64,000 nucleotides of DNA from Phoebastria nigripes (taxonomy: Eukaryota; Chordata; Aves; Procellariiformes; Diomedeidae). The stretch covers positions 188,627 through 252,626 of the forward strand of contig JAYKAV010000966.1 of assembly GCA_035582835.1 (NCBI GenBank). The letters run 5' to 3'. Shown piece by piece: positions 24,081 through 36,942 of the stretch; the first letter of the stretch is position 1; every line of letters begins with the position of its first letter. Both the position numbers and the translations under genes were made by a program. The notes below the pieces were generated by a model that saw only the letters and a list, made by a program, of their open reading frames with translations, was not told where the DNA came from and searched no databases.

Positions 24081-27000
24081 TCAGATGCCACTGCACCAAA
24101 AATGTCTTAGCCAATGCTACTGAACAATCTCAAGTGCCTGTGTACATATGCATATGTACAGGTGCATGTGCTCATGCAGATGAGCATGTGGAAATCCACA
24201 ACAGTCTAGACTGAGCTTATTTGGGAGGGGGCTATGGGGGCATCCCAGGTGAAGAATTACCCCCCTCTCACCTTGTCTCCAGACCCAAAAAGCAGGTTTG
24301 GATAACAAGGGTTCTGACAATGGGGCCTTTTGTTGATTTCTCTCTCAGTCCTTAGGTGATTAAGAGCAGTTCAAGGCAAACAGAAAACCAGGTGGATTTG
24401 TATGAAAAATATTACTAGATTTGACCTCATCATGTAAGATATCTGCATCTTTAAGGACATGTTACATAGACAGGGGTAGAATACTTTTAGTGTTGCCAGG
24501 TTAGATACTTTTTATTGTGACTATTATGTCACTTATTGCGAGAATTGTGTAACTAAGACTTTTTCACTCACTCCCATGAGGCTGGAGTTCTGTGAAAGTG
24601 GGAGGTAAAAAAAAAGTTTACTGATTGAAAGTGGTGGTGAGAACCTTGGTCCCTTTTTAAATATGTTTCAAACATTTTAATCAGCAGAGAGCTCACTCAG
24701 TGTGACCTCAGTGGATACCAAAGTTTTAAAAAACAGAAAGAAAAGCCAAAATGTACTTTGGTAAGATCTTTTTTAAGCCAGCCTAATGATCTGCAAGTGA
24801 CCTGTTTCATGACTGAGAGTATTCGGAGCTCTCAGCACTGACCTCTTCTGCTGGCGTAAATCAGCTCAGTTCCAATGGAAGTCAATTGAGTAAGGGTGAT
24901 GTACAGCCCCTCCAATTTTGTCTCAAAATCTGGTGTAATATGAGAATGCCAGAGGGCTAAGGACAAGAATTTTATTTTTTTAGACAAATTGCACTATTTT
25001 CTGTTACAGTAGATTGCTTCCTTACAGTAGACCAATTCTGACGTTCTCTATTTTAATTTAATCGAAGAGAGGGCACCCGAAGGGATAGAAATTCAAACAC
25101 AACCTAGATCATGTAGCTCAGGGAAGCTGTGGTCAACCTTTCATTTTAACATTCTCCAGTCTCATGGGTACATGCACTTAGTTACACTAAGTTAATTAGT
25201 AATATATAATAGCTAATATATAATTCACAAGATGACCCTCATTGTAAACAATGTAAACAATATTTTGTAATTTATGTTTCCCAAAAGCTATGTTAAAACC
25301 TAAAATAGATCTGATAACGTTCAGAAAGAGCAAAAGAAAGGGATGGGAGTGAAACACAGTAACACAGTAATTACTATTCAGGATGGAGAATAACAGAGAC
25401 TTTTTTTCTGGCTGTAATCAGTGTGTAATTATGGCCCCACAAACAAGGCAACACATAAAGAAACAGCTAGAAACTAGCGCCTTGCTCTATGCTATAAATT
25501 TGTGGTCTCTTCAGGCTTTTTATCTTCATTGCCCTTATGAGCAATTGGAAATCTGTATTTTTCAGGCTGCAGCTCTTTTCATCAGTAACACCATCCAGAG
25601 GTACATGCTAATGTTCTGGAGAAGCCAGTTTACTAAAAAAAGCACCATGGAGAATGACAAATACAAATATTTATTTATTTATTTATTTATTTTAAATAAC
25701 GCAAGGCATGAGGACAAAGTGATTCCATTTTGTGCATGAGAAATGATTCAATAACAAACCAAAAATAAAAGATTTTTTCACAAAATTATATAATAAACAT
25801 GCACCACAGCTTCTTAACATGAAAAAGGCATCCAGTTATCTTCTGTTATGATTTCAACCTCTTAATGTCTTGACTTCGAGAAAGCCTTGTCAAGGGGTCA
25901 AGAGGGACGGGAACTTTATCAACGGGTCCCTCAGACTAAAAGAAAATTTTCAGAATTCTATTTTCTCTGTTGATTTATACATATTATTTGGTTAGGACAC
26001 TGAAGGAAAACAAGTGAAATCTTAGTGAAATCCATGTGATGCCATTCCACATTGATCAGTGGAAGATTTGACCAATAACAGTTGCAGAAAGAGGTGATAG
26101 CGGAAAGATTATTTGCTTCTTTTGGTGAATAAACCCATTAATTTATCCCTATTAGTTATCATCATTAGTCAATGTAAAATTAAAAAGCAAACAAAATGTA
26201 TTCTACATAAAGAGTATTAAAACTGGATATTTTGGTGATTGGTTAAACAGGATGAAGTTTGCTTTATTACACATTTTTCCACCTCTGTAAAAAATCCTAT
26301 TCTTAGAAATGCAAAGATATAAAGATACAAATGGCACTATCATCTAGGGTAGACTGATTCCTTCTCAAAAGTGATCTCAAAAGATGAAAATTAAATGTTA
26401 ATGATATATATACACACACAGAGTGAATCATATATACTGAATTATTTGTTTATTTTTTTCTCTTTTTCTTGCCTGGGAGGAATATACACTTTATTAAAGC
26501 TTCAGAGTATGTGACCAGTACCTTTACTATGTATTTTTTGGTGGGAATTGTTTTATAAAACAGATTATCCCATAATAAATCTCTCACAAATCAATGAAGC
26601 AGCTGTGCACAGGGAGTAATGGCAGAATCTGACCTGTATTTATTTTACATTATTTGTCCTAGAGCTTTCTGGAAATAATTCTTGATATGTTATTTGCTCA
26701 TAAGAAATGAAAGTATAGCTAGTTATGATAAGAACCGTCAGTAAGGAAGGGTCAGTTCATACTCAAAATACATGTCTGCCAGCATGACATGGAAAATGTA
26801 TGTGAGTGTCAGGCTATGCATAAACTATATAATACCATTACAAAATGACTAAACAAGTCTGGCAGTATACTGAAGAAGTGGGTTGCAGTTAATCAGTGCA
26901 ATCTAGGAGACCAGACAGTCGTGATTGAATACTTGCCACATTTGAAGAAAAATCTTTGAATAGCTGTGCTAGGACCTGTGACATACCAGTGTGAAAAGCT

Positions 27001-30000
27001 AGTTCAAGACAGCTAGCCAAGAGAAACCAAAATACTCTTGCCAACTGTGCAGGCAAAAACAAATTTTTTGTGGCCCCAGGACGGGCCATTTTTGCCACAG
27101 AAAGAGAAACGGGAAAGAGAAAGACAGAAATCTTGTAGAGCTCTGAAAAACTAGGCTTGCTGTTAACCCTGTCACCAAAAGATGAGAAGGATGGAAACAA
27201 CATTTGCCATAACCACTAGCGACTTCACCCATTTGTCAGTTGAAGCCACTGTTTCTTGGAGCTGGCAGCAACCAGCTTGGCTCTCCAGGCTACTGGGTGG
27301 GGAGACATGGCAAAGTCTCCAAACAACAGTTGATTTTGCCTAAGTCAAGTTTGGTCCTATCTTGCCCTTGCTTCATTTAGAAAGCTTTCAGGCTGAATGC
27401 ACAATACTGTTTAAGGAAGGCAGCTAAATAGGAACAATGGGAGCACTGTGGTTTAAATCCCTCTATTTAAAATACATTCCCACTATGATCTGGAATACTG
27501 CAAGTGAACTTGTAAAATTGGTCTGGTTTCAGGGAAACAGTAACAAAGATCTTACAATGCAATACACAAAGTGAGTATTATGCAAGGATTTGGACTTAGG
27601 TAAAACTCTCCCTGAGTGTTATCAATAAACATACCCTGCTAATCCTTTTTCAAGATTTGACCTCCAAAACAGTTTTCTGAACAACCAGTCTGCAGAAAGC
27701 CCATTGTACTGTTCCTCAAGCCAAAAACAAACGCTACATGTGAAGAACATGCCAGCAAAGGAGAGCTATGGCTGATGAGGCCTTCTTTGAAACACAGACT
27801 TGATGTATAGATGGGTGCTATGACAAAAACATCAATGACACTTCTTAATAGTCACATCAGGCCACTCATGCTCCTATTAGTACGTAACTGTTTAGTGTAC
27901 TCATTGGCATCACTTCTGCCTTCATGGGACTGAGATAGGGCTAATTTTTTTATCCAGGCCAGAGTTCTCAATTGCTAACTCAAAAGTAATTACATTTATC
28001 AGTAGATGGACCTGATGGTCCTGATGTCACCAGAATATTGGTAGCATTTAATTTCTACACCACTCAGAATTTCCTTTNGCAGCATCACACACAATGAATA
28101 AAACAAATGACAAGATTCACCTTTTTTTTAAGACTCCACAGCTGATAGCTGTTTCTGAAACAACTCAACATTTAAGAGAGGGAATACAATGAGGGCTGGG
28201 GTTTTTTTAATTCTAGTGTCCCTATTAGTAGAATCAAAGCATCTTACTATTATATTTCTCTTTGTTCTAGACTCTTCTTAAAGAAAAACTGTAGTCTTTC
28301 TTTAAGGAGCTTAACCTTTTATTCTTTTACTTAAAATTTTGTTCCAATTTAAAACAACAGATTCATCCCGGCATACAACCACAATAACAAAAGCTACTGT
28401 GGATATCATTATTAGCATTGATAATAATATAAATTGTAAATTTGTTGTTTATTGTCCCACTGATGCTAAGAAAGCAGCACATTAAGCAAAGTTACCATTT
28501 CTGCTGCCAGGAGACACCAACACTTCATCAGGGAAGAGTTTCAGAACATCCCTCTGCTTTACTGCTGTTTAACTGCATTAAGTTCACAGGCAAGCACTGT
28601 TTTGATTTGAGCCCTTATAATTCATCAGAGCACACACTCCCAAAAGAGAAAGTCTGTTTAGTCTATCTCTATCATCATAATGACAGTAGAAACACAAAAT
28701 AGCCTGTGGCTCTGGGTGAGTTAATTATCTACTTTTTTTTTCCTTGGACACTGTCTTGAAGTACCAAGACATTAACCTTGCAGACTGTTCTCTTAGACCT
28801 TCTGCACAGCGTGAGATTACTACTAGTCTCAACTGGTTAGTGTCAAGTTCCCTGCTCTCCAGGGTTACTCAGGTCACTCCTCATTGCCTGGAAGATTAAT
28901 TTCCCTCTTAGGGACAGGGTAAGTTTAAGCGTACAAACACTTGAATTAAGAGATGGAACATATCCTGAACAGAGAAAAACTACGTGAAACAAATCTCCTG
29001 TTTGCCCTGATGAAACCAAAACACTATCAGTGAACAAGACCTTCTTTTCACTAAAANATTTTTTCATACCTATTCTAAAAGTATATCCAAAATATCTATT
29101 TTAATGAAAAGGACTAGGACTCCCCAACAATACACTTCGGTTTGCCAATACCATAAATGTCATAAAGGTTCATTTATATATAAATACAATATGTTTATAT
29201 TTATATATGATACAAGGGGTGAATCTTCATCCATTGTAAGTCGCCTGTATTTATGATTTCCTTGCAATCCATTATATAACTATCCTTGTAGGATAATGAT
29301 TCACCAAGCTGTATCAAATGCAAATGCAGTAAATATTTAACAGAATATTTTAAGTATGATACAAAGATAAAAAAATTAAATATATAATTTGCCAGCTCCG
29401 ACTACATGTTTTCATTTAAGCTTTTACTTTTCACTTTTCACTGACTTTGGACAATGGAAATGGATTCAACAAATTTACATTTTGGTTCTTGGTGTAAATG
29501 CTACACTATTGAAAGAAATATTGATTCATTTAAATGTTTGGAAGTGTTGCCATGTAGCTTCACTGGAAACAGCACATCTTTTTTTATTCTTTCAATTCTG
29601 AATGATTGCTTGGGTTTGCCTTTTAGTAGATATTTGCTGATAATACTCTTGTTAATTAAATTGTGATAACACCCTAGGTAATTAAATTGTAACTTCTGTA
29701 AGACAGATATAATGTATTACAATCATAAAATGAGTATCTTTTCTGAGCAGGACAGAGAGAGCTTGCATTCAGCTTCATTTCAGATTCCTCACCTTTTTGA
29801 ATCTAAGAGCCTGTTTCTTGATACCAATGTGGAAGTCTTTGACAATGGATGAGCACGTGAGCCAAAAGCTTTTAGATCACCATACAGTCTACAGAATACT
29901 GTCCATCGTCAGAAGCCATCACCTTTGTCAACCTGTCACAGAAAAATTTCTTCAAGACATCTGACCTTAAGACTCAAAAGAAGAAAGTGATAAACTACCA

Positions 30001-31377
30001 AAAGATATGGACAGTGGTTTACATTATGCCCTAATAAAGATGTCTTCGCAAATTTTAGAGATTCTGCTTCCAAGCTTTCACAGCACATATACAGTTATAC
30101 TGTTTCTGTTATACAGTTTCTGGGAAATACAATAAAACTAGTATCACCTTTCTGTAAAATTTAAGTTTTTCAAGTTACCCAGTGAAATGTCTGGTTATGA
30201 ATAGCCACATAAGGCCAAATAATCTTATAAGGCCAGCTGAAAATTTGATCCCAAAGTAGTCTANTTTTGGAATGAGCAAAAACTGGTCTTTACTAAGGAA
30301 GAATTTGTGAAAATCAAATTATGCAAGTCTCAGTCATATCTAAGTACTGCATGGCATCTACAGTGACTTAAAATAAGCTCTATCAAGATCACAGCCAAGC
30401 TAGTATAGTTGTTCTGTAATGATTTAGGTAACATAGTTGGAAATCCCACAGAAACACAGAAGATAGATACACAAAACAGTACTCGTTAACCATTTGCTTC
30501 AGGTAATCACTGTGTCCAATAGAATTATCAGCTTTTAAGGAGCATGCTAATAAAATTATTTACTTCCCAAGATGCTCATATTATTGCTTTAGGTGAGTTT
30601 CTTCTCACTTTTGTTAAGACTTTTCACAACTCTTAGCATCCAACTTAATGCTGCTTTTAGGAGGAGACCAATTCAATTTTGTCCTTTTAGTCTTAGGCAG
30701 AATTGAAAGGTTTAGCGGATGAAACAGAGAAGTCCGCTTCATTGTACACAACTCTGTAACCTTAATACCTTGATAATACATTCATCAAATTTGAATACAT
30801 GCATTTGATTGCCATTACAATATACAGAAGGCTAAGATGTCTGAGTTGCTAGAGTAAGTTTACACAGATCTGTATCTATATAGCTGGACAGACAGATAGA
30901 TATGCATTCACACACAAAACTAGAGTTTCAAAGCAGGAGATGGATTTAATTTATTTGAAATCACTTAAAAACACCTCAATTTTTTTTTAATTGATAGTTG
31001 AAGGTTCTCAGAAGGGTTTCTTTAAGGAAAATCATATTTATGTGAGGTTTTCCTTAAATAACCCAATGATCAATGCTGATCAGAGATTTCACCTGAAGGA
31101 ATGAATTCAACACTTAAGAACTATGCTGGATGTCTCTTGTCTACAAAGGCATATTGTTAGGATCTTTAATTGCTCTCTACAGGATTCCAGGCTCAGATGC
31201 TGATTTCAATTGCATACATTTTGAATCTAAAATAATATTATTGAAGTAGATTTCTTCTGGCACGGCTGGCCATATTTATATTAGTAAATGAAACAGGGCA
31301 GGTTTTCTAGCCTAAGCATTAATGCGCAGTCATCCGTACTATTACATTTTTACCCTGGGCTAATAATGCCTGGTTCT
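24081..31377. other. Intronic DNA, no gene recognised; simple repeats
   Basis: AT-rich sequence with a (TTTA)n run at 25669-25692, a short (TA)n(CA)n run at 26404-26420, an AT-only imperfect inverted repeat near 29176-29208, and single ambiguous bases at 28078, 29057 and 30264. A 118-codon open frame at 25383-25739 (+) ends in the translated TTTA microsatellite and shows no domain. I consider it chance. Confidence 0.55.
25669..25692. repeat. (TTTA)6 microsatellite
   Basis: Six near-perfect tetranucleotide units. Ordinary intronic simple repeat. Confidence 0.92.
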
Positions 31378-31393
31378 GTGGGGTACCATACCC

Positions 31394-31813
31394 TGTTGGG
31401 ATGCAGCCACCCTCTTTTGAGAGGGTAAGAAAGTTAAGCNGTATCGATGTAAATTACCTCACAGCACCATCTTGACCTGTTGCCAGTCTGCTTTATCTAT
31501 TTGTAACTGCTGCTGTCAGGACCTGACCGGCCTTCCCCAGGTCCCCCTCATACCACCCCAGGGGCCCAGAAGCCCCATTTTGACTCAGCCCCCAGCCCCA
31601 GTGATACTGTTGATGTGTCTGGCCCACGTTTCGTGGCTGCATTTCCGGGATCAACCTCGGACAGGACACCTATGCCTGATGATCACTGGCTGGATGGGAC
31701 CTGCTGCTGCAACCCCTGGCTCTGCTCGCCCTGCTTGGGGGCTGCGGGACAGCGGCAGCATCAGGGCTGCTCTTGCTGCTCCCCAGCAGCTGATCCCAGA
31801 TATGTCCCTAACA
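31394..31813. mobile_element. GC-rich block, possible decayed solo LTR
   Basis: A sharply bounded, GC- and CpG-richer block of about 420 bp in AT-rich intron. It starts TGTTGGGATGC and ends GTCCCTAACA, so it begins TG, ends CA and carries short near-matching terminal inverted repeats (TGTTGGGA against TCCC-T-AACA), as retroviral LTRs do. The interior is rich in CTGCTG and CCCAGCAGC strings. Against this, the flanks (..CATACCC and GTTTTCT..) show no target duplication, and I see no convincing TATA box or poly-A signal on either strand. Two overlapping open frames (31472-31822 and 31615-31920) reflect base composition rather than a recognised protein. It contains an ambiguous base at 31440. It could instead be a DNA-transposon remnant or a CpG-rich regulatory block. 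Confidence 0.4.
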
Positions 31814-32660
31814 GTTTTCTGAAAAAAATACAATTCTCATCTACAGGTAGCATAGAAAGAAAAAGTTACCTTTGTGATACTTGTTTTACACCTTCTAAAC
31901 AACTCTTCAGTAGAAATTGACTTTCAGAAACTGAGCAGTGATATGATTTCACCTCTTAAGTCTGCCCATTCTGAAAGATTTAATTTTAACTAAAGTACAT
32001 TTCAGAAAGGATGACTGCATCAATACTAGAATTCCTGAGTTTAGTTGATTTACTAGCCGTACTTTAGCTAGCCTTTGTATGACGCACTTCTCTTCTAACA
32101 ACTTCAGTAAAATAAACAGCAAGCTCAGCCATTATTGTCTTATCAACATGCCGCATTGTCAATAACCCGTTCAATCAGCAGGTAGTTCAGATATTATCGA
32201 ATTACTGCTGAAATGTCTTCAGCTTTAATTCCTACAAATCTTTTGATGATATTTTGGGGGAATATTATTTCTCTAGTCCAAAAAGAAAAAGATAAAAAGA
32301 AAGGTGAAATGTTTCTCTTAGAGAAATTATTAAGTGCTAAGAGTAGCATTATTAAAATATATTGACAGGACTTGTCACCTGTCACTCAGTCCTAAAGTAA
32401 AATTTTTCACTCATTAAAACCCAAGAAGCACCCTATTAGATCCTTTCAGTCAACCTATTGGTAATAAAATAAGTTGAGTTTAAAAATAATGAGCTACTGA
32501 TGTAGGATTAATGCTTGATTATCTGTGAAGTTGATAATAGTGACTCTTACACAGACATGCTAGAATTAATGGGCCATGCGGAAGTGACACAGAAAGGGCA
32601 GCCATTGCTCAAATATTTTCATTAGAACTTCTTTATTTAATGATAGAGTGTCAGTGTCAT

Positions 32661-32681
32661 GTGAAGCATGCTATGCTTCAC
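32661..32681. repeat. Perfect 9-bp inverted repeat, 3-nt loop
   Basis: GTGAAGCAT, loop GCT, then ATGCTTCAC. A short stable hairpin. Function unknown. Confidence 0.85.
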
Positions 32682-35409
32682 TTTCACTTGAGATTTGGAA
32701 AATATGACTGTCAAAAACAAAGTATCACTGTTCTTTCCCATTTATATTACAATGTTAGCTTGTTTTGTCTTTTGTAATGTAGCACGTATTTGAGAGATTG
32801 TGATGGGTACAGGGAAGCAAAAGAATTTGGAATTAAGAGATAAAAACTGAAACAAAAATGCAAACTGTACACAGCAGTGTAAATTTCTCTGTATTTCCTT
32901 CTGAACTGACAGTGAATCAAAGTTGCAATATGAATAAACCAGTGTTTGGTTTTGTAAGACCAGAATGAGCTAAAAATGCATTATAGATGTCAATGATACA
33001 GGGCTAAGTGTAACCACTCTATCCAATCGGGAGACATANGCAGGCTGTTCTTCAGGTGTGAGTGCTTTAAATTCACCCGTCTTTACTCAACATGGCTATT
33101 ACACTTATTATTGGTTTTGATTCATCTCAAGTTCACAGTCAAGAGAAGACACTTAAGGAAAGTAATCATACCCTCCCTATTTCATTACCTCCACAGACTT
33201 AGATAGACTGAAAGGTAATATGAAAAAGCAGTGAAGTGAAGACCAGAAAAAAAAGAGAGTATTCTGAATTACCGTTGCAGCAGCCGTCATAAACGCTCCA
33301 TGGTATCTGACATATCCTCAGAATAGCCCACCTCCCTCCCTCAGTAACAAATTTCTTTCAGATTCAGTGGTCTAGATTAATTCAGCCATGGTACTCTGAA
33401 GGCTGTAATAAATATACAGATATATATATACACATTTGAATTCTGTTTCCCTCTGAACTCTCCCAGAGGAGTAAGGACTTTTAGTAGAAGGACAGTCTCA
33501 TTAACCTGCCTTTTTAAAACAGGATTCTGTGTAAAGATTCCAGCCCTGTAAAAGTCAATGTAATTGTAACAGACGGAAACAAGGTGAGTGCTAAGTGCAT
33601 GGCTTTTTATTGCATTGAAGTGCTGATTTTTTTCATTCCTTCACTCCCTATATCGTATTCCCATCCTGCATAGCTTATTCAGACTGACACAAACTACGAC
33701 AGAAAGAAGGCAATTAAAAAAACAAAGCTTAGATCGCCAGTAACTGAGGTACTCTCACAAACCCCTATGGCTGTCCTGGTCTTCCAGAAGCACAGGTCTG
33801 CTGCGATTAAGAAGTTGTTGTTGTTTTCCTGATGTATTGGTACTCAGAGAATCAGGAGTAACCCGATTACACTTCCTTTTCCTCAAGTGTTCCTCCTGAG
33901 TAAGGTCCTGTTGGCACAGTAGCATCCTAAGGATTCTGTAGGATGAACCCATAAGCAGCCAGCTGAGCTGTATTTATGGCTGCTCTCTATTGCAGAGAGA
34001 GGAGCCTGAGGCAGACAAAAGTTCTTGCAAAAATCCCTAGTGCCACCTATTTAGCTTTGATAGAGGAAGAAAGAAGCTCAGCCACACTTAACTAAATTAC
34101 ACTGAACACTGATATGTGAATATGGTGTCAAAGTTAAATGAAGTGCTATGCGGAGATAATATGCTCTTTCATTGCAAAGACCCAGAGCTAATCAAAACAA
34201 TTAACTAAGCTATTAACCATACTGAACATACTGACTAGTATTGTTTATTACTCTTTCCAAAAGAATTTCTCATTTTTCTATGATGATGGAAGAAGGAAAT
34301 ACATTATCTTAAGTGTGGCAAGTGGAAATTATGATGATCCTAGAACCATCACTGAAGAGTGTGTAGGAGAGCTAATAGTAAAGGAATTACAGAGAGTAGA
34401 CATGTTGGTACCCAATGTGTCAGCCTTACACTATTCACAGGAGTGGGCTGTAGAGAAGCTCTAGAATTAGGCCTTTTCAACATGCAATAATGCAATTTTT
34501 CACCCTACTTCTTTAGTAAAATGCTAAGCAAAAGTGCTTTTCTCACTTATATTCTTTGATTAATAGACAACAAATATAATGTGGTAGCTCTTGTTCTGAC
34601 TCACTCTAAGAAGCTCAGTTAGAGGACCCTATTTCTGCCAAATGGCATTGATTATCATCAATTACTTATTTATTAAAGTTCTGTATGGACCTTCAAATTC
34701 TTTAATAAACATGCAGCAATCAAGTTTTGTAAATTACAGACCCATCTGGATGTCAAGGCTTTTATTTTAAAATGATCTTCAGCATATGCATGATTTGGTG
34801 AGGCTGTATGGAGTTAGGCTACCATGTCATTTGAATGGAAAAAGACAGAACCAGTCAGCTTCTTTATGTCTCTGCCAAATCAGGACTGCACCTGATGCTA
34901 GTATCTGAAGAGGAGGCTCTTTGCATGTTTACTATTTATCTTTTCTTGATCTAATGCAAGACTGGCTTTTTAAGTGAGTACCTCTCCTTAAGAGAGGATT
35001 CAATTTCAATTTTATTATTACTATTGTTGTGGTACAATGCTGTAACATGACCTTGTGCTGATTCAAAAGCTGAAGTTATTTTGGACACAAAATGCTGTAT
35101 AATAAAAAATACTTAGGCAACACATCAGTGTAATTCTAGGCACCTTGTGAGCAGCCCCAAGTTAGCAACCCCAGTCCTCTATTTTTTCTTCTCTTTTTTG
35201 TCAGAGAAAGTAAACATCAAAGGAAGATGCTTCAGAAACCAAATTGACACACAGTCCTCCATCAATCACCTCACTAAACTGTCCAAAGCTATGGATTAAA
35301 GGAAAAATGTGAAATCAACCCCACAGTGGTGTCTTTCTGTTCAAGAACCATCAACTTGCTCTGAAATGTCAGCGTGATATCTGAGTTTTCTCACTCATAT
35401 AGACTGGTA

Positions 35410-35437
35410 TCTGTAAAACTACAGGTAGTTTTACAGA
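35410..35437. repeat. Near-perfect palindrome: 13-bp arms, 2-nt centre
   Basis: TCTGTAAAACTAC is followed, after AG, by its exact reverse complement GTAGTTTTACAGA. This is the longest perfect inverted repeat I found with so small a loop. It could extrude as a cruciform or arise from a template-switch event. No transposon ends or site duplications are apparent around it. Confidence 0.92.
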
Positions 35438-36903
35438 AGCCTCATGACCAGTCATTCTGCTGGGAACTGGATATTCAGATCTCAAAGACAGCTCCAAAAA
35501 TTTCAGCCATCAACTATAGAGCTATCAAGTAAGATTTTAAATGTGTCTGTTCTGCCTTCAAGAAGAATGGAAATTGTAGGTTCTGCAACAATGGATGGAA
35601 ATAAATGTTGAAAAGACTGAGTCACAACAAAGAAGTTGAATTACTGGGTATATTTTTTTTATAAATATGACAAAAGGAAAGGAATCTTGATAACTTACAT
35701 CATGAATCTAGTCTGCTCCTCTAATCATTAGTCTCTATCTATCATTTCAGTGATAGAGGCACTGTAAGCAATTCACTGTGTCACTTTTATATTAGTATGT
35801 AAGATCATAAGTTCAATCATCAAAGTAAAAAGGGACAAAGATAAAAATGAAAAAAATCCAAGGTCCAGGAAATAGTGGTAATTTTCAGAAAAAAATCTAA
35901 AGAAAAAGATGGCTTTTAATGGTGAAAGTTGCAGTATCTGAAGGTCAAACTAGTAGTGCTGTCACAGATACTGTTGGCGATGGGTAACAGTAGCACTGAT
36001 ACCAAAGTACTTTACATTTAGGAAAGGAAAATGAGAATACTCAAACTTTAAGAAAAAAAAAAAGTGGGCTCTTTCTACATCACTGAGTGTGCTGTAACTT
36101 TCTGTGTAATGCGAAGCCCTATGCCCCCAAAAGTGTGACAGTTTCAAAAACTTCTGGATTAAAAAAGGGTAAACGTCATCAAATCAAGTCCAAAAGGCAT
36201 TCTGTTAATATTTAAGACTGTCTCAGTGAAACTGGCAGACCTCTGACAATCCTTTGCCTTTTCCACTCTCTAGTCTATATAAAACATAAAACAAATTGGT
36301 ATTTTTTGCATAGATTATACATTGTCACCCAGGATGCAGTACTTGAGAACATACAGATGATAGCTGGCTGTGCGGAATAGATCAGTCCGGAGCATTCAGG
36401 GAAAAAATCTGCCCATCAGTTCATCAGTAGAGAGACTGCTAGAATGAAGAGAGGCATTAGCAGGATGCCGAAAAGGGGAAGAGAAAAGGAGTAAAGAGGG
36501 TGGTGAGAGACAGACTGCAGCAAAAGTAGTGGAAGAAGGAAGAAGAAATGGAACTGTACTGTGAGGCTGAAGAGCAAACAGAATAGCAGCAAGGGTAAAG
36601 CTGATAGTGGGAGAAACTCGAGTACCATGGTTCCAGATGTCGGTTTGGATTTCTGTGCTACTTAAATAGCTGAAATTATTGGTTATAAATCTGCATCAGA
36701 GTTCAAAGGGTAGGAATGTTGCCATTCTGATTCATAAGCCTAATCAGAACTGAGGAAAAATACTATGTCCTCTATTAAGAGTGACTCTTCACATCTTAAA
36801 ACCTTATTTCTACTGTTAATTTGTTATCTTTCAGATTACAATATTGTTTTGAAGTTCTAGACAACATCAGAACTTAAAACCAGCCCAAAATACTTAGATT
36901 CAC

Positions 36904-36906
<3 letters not shown>

Positions 36907-36940
<34 letters not shown>
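36907..36940. repeat. A34 homopolymer
   Basis: A pure run of 34 A. The sequence on either side shows no recognisable processed-gene copy or LINE tail, so I list it as a simple repeat. The exact length is uncertain for technical reasons. Confidence 0.95.

Positions 36941-36942
<2 letters not shown>

Larger units (their letters stand above)
31814..36906. other. Intronic DNA, no gene recognised; two notable inverted repeats
   Basis: AT-rich. Perfect inverted repeats lie at 32661-32681 and 35410-35437, a (TA)n patch at 33411-33434, and a purine-rich (GAA/GGA) stretch at about 36420-36610. One ambiguous base lies at 33039. Open frames are short and lack domains. Confidence 0.55.

Noticed and set aside
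25383..25739. 118-codon plus-strand open frame
   Set aside because: It runs into a TTTA microsatellite, shows no recognised motif, and is antisense to the inferred host gene.
29176..29208. AT-only inverted repeat (ATATATAAATA arms)
   Set aside because: Expected by chance in such AT-rich low-complexity sequence.
36841..36940. A34 tract as the tail of a processed pseudogene
   Set aside because: The sequence preceding it shows no gene-like reading frame and no AATAAA signal at the proper distance, so it is kept as a homopolymer only.
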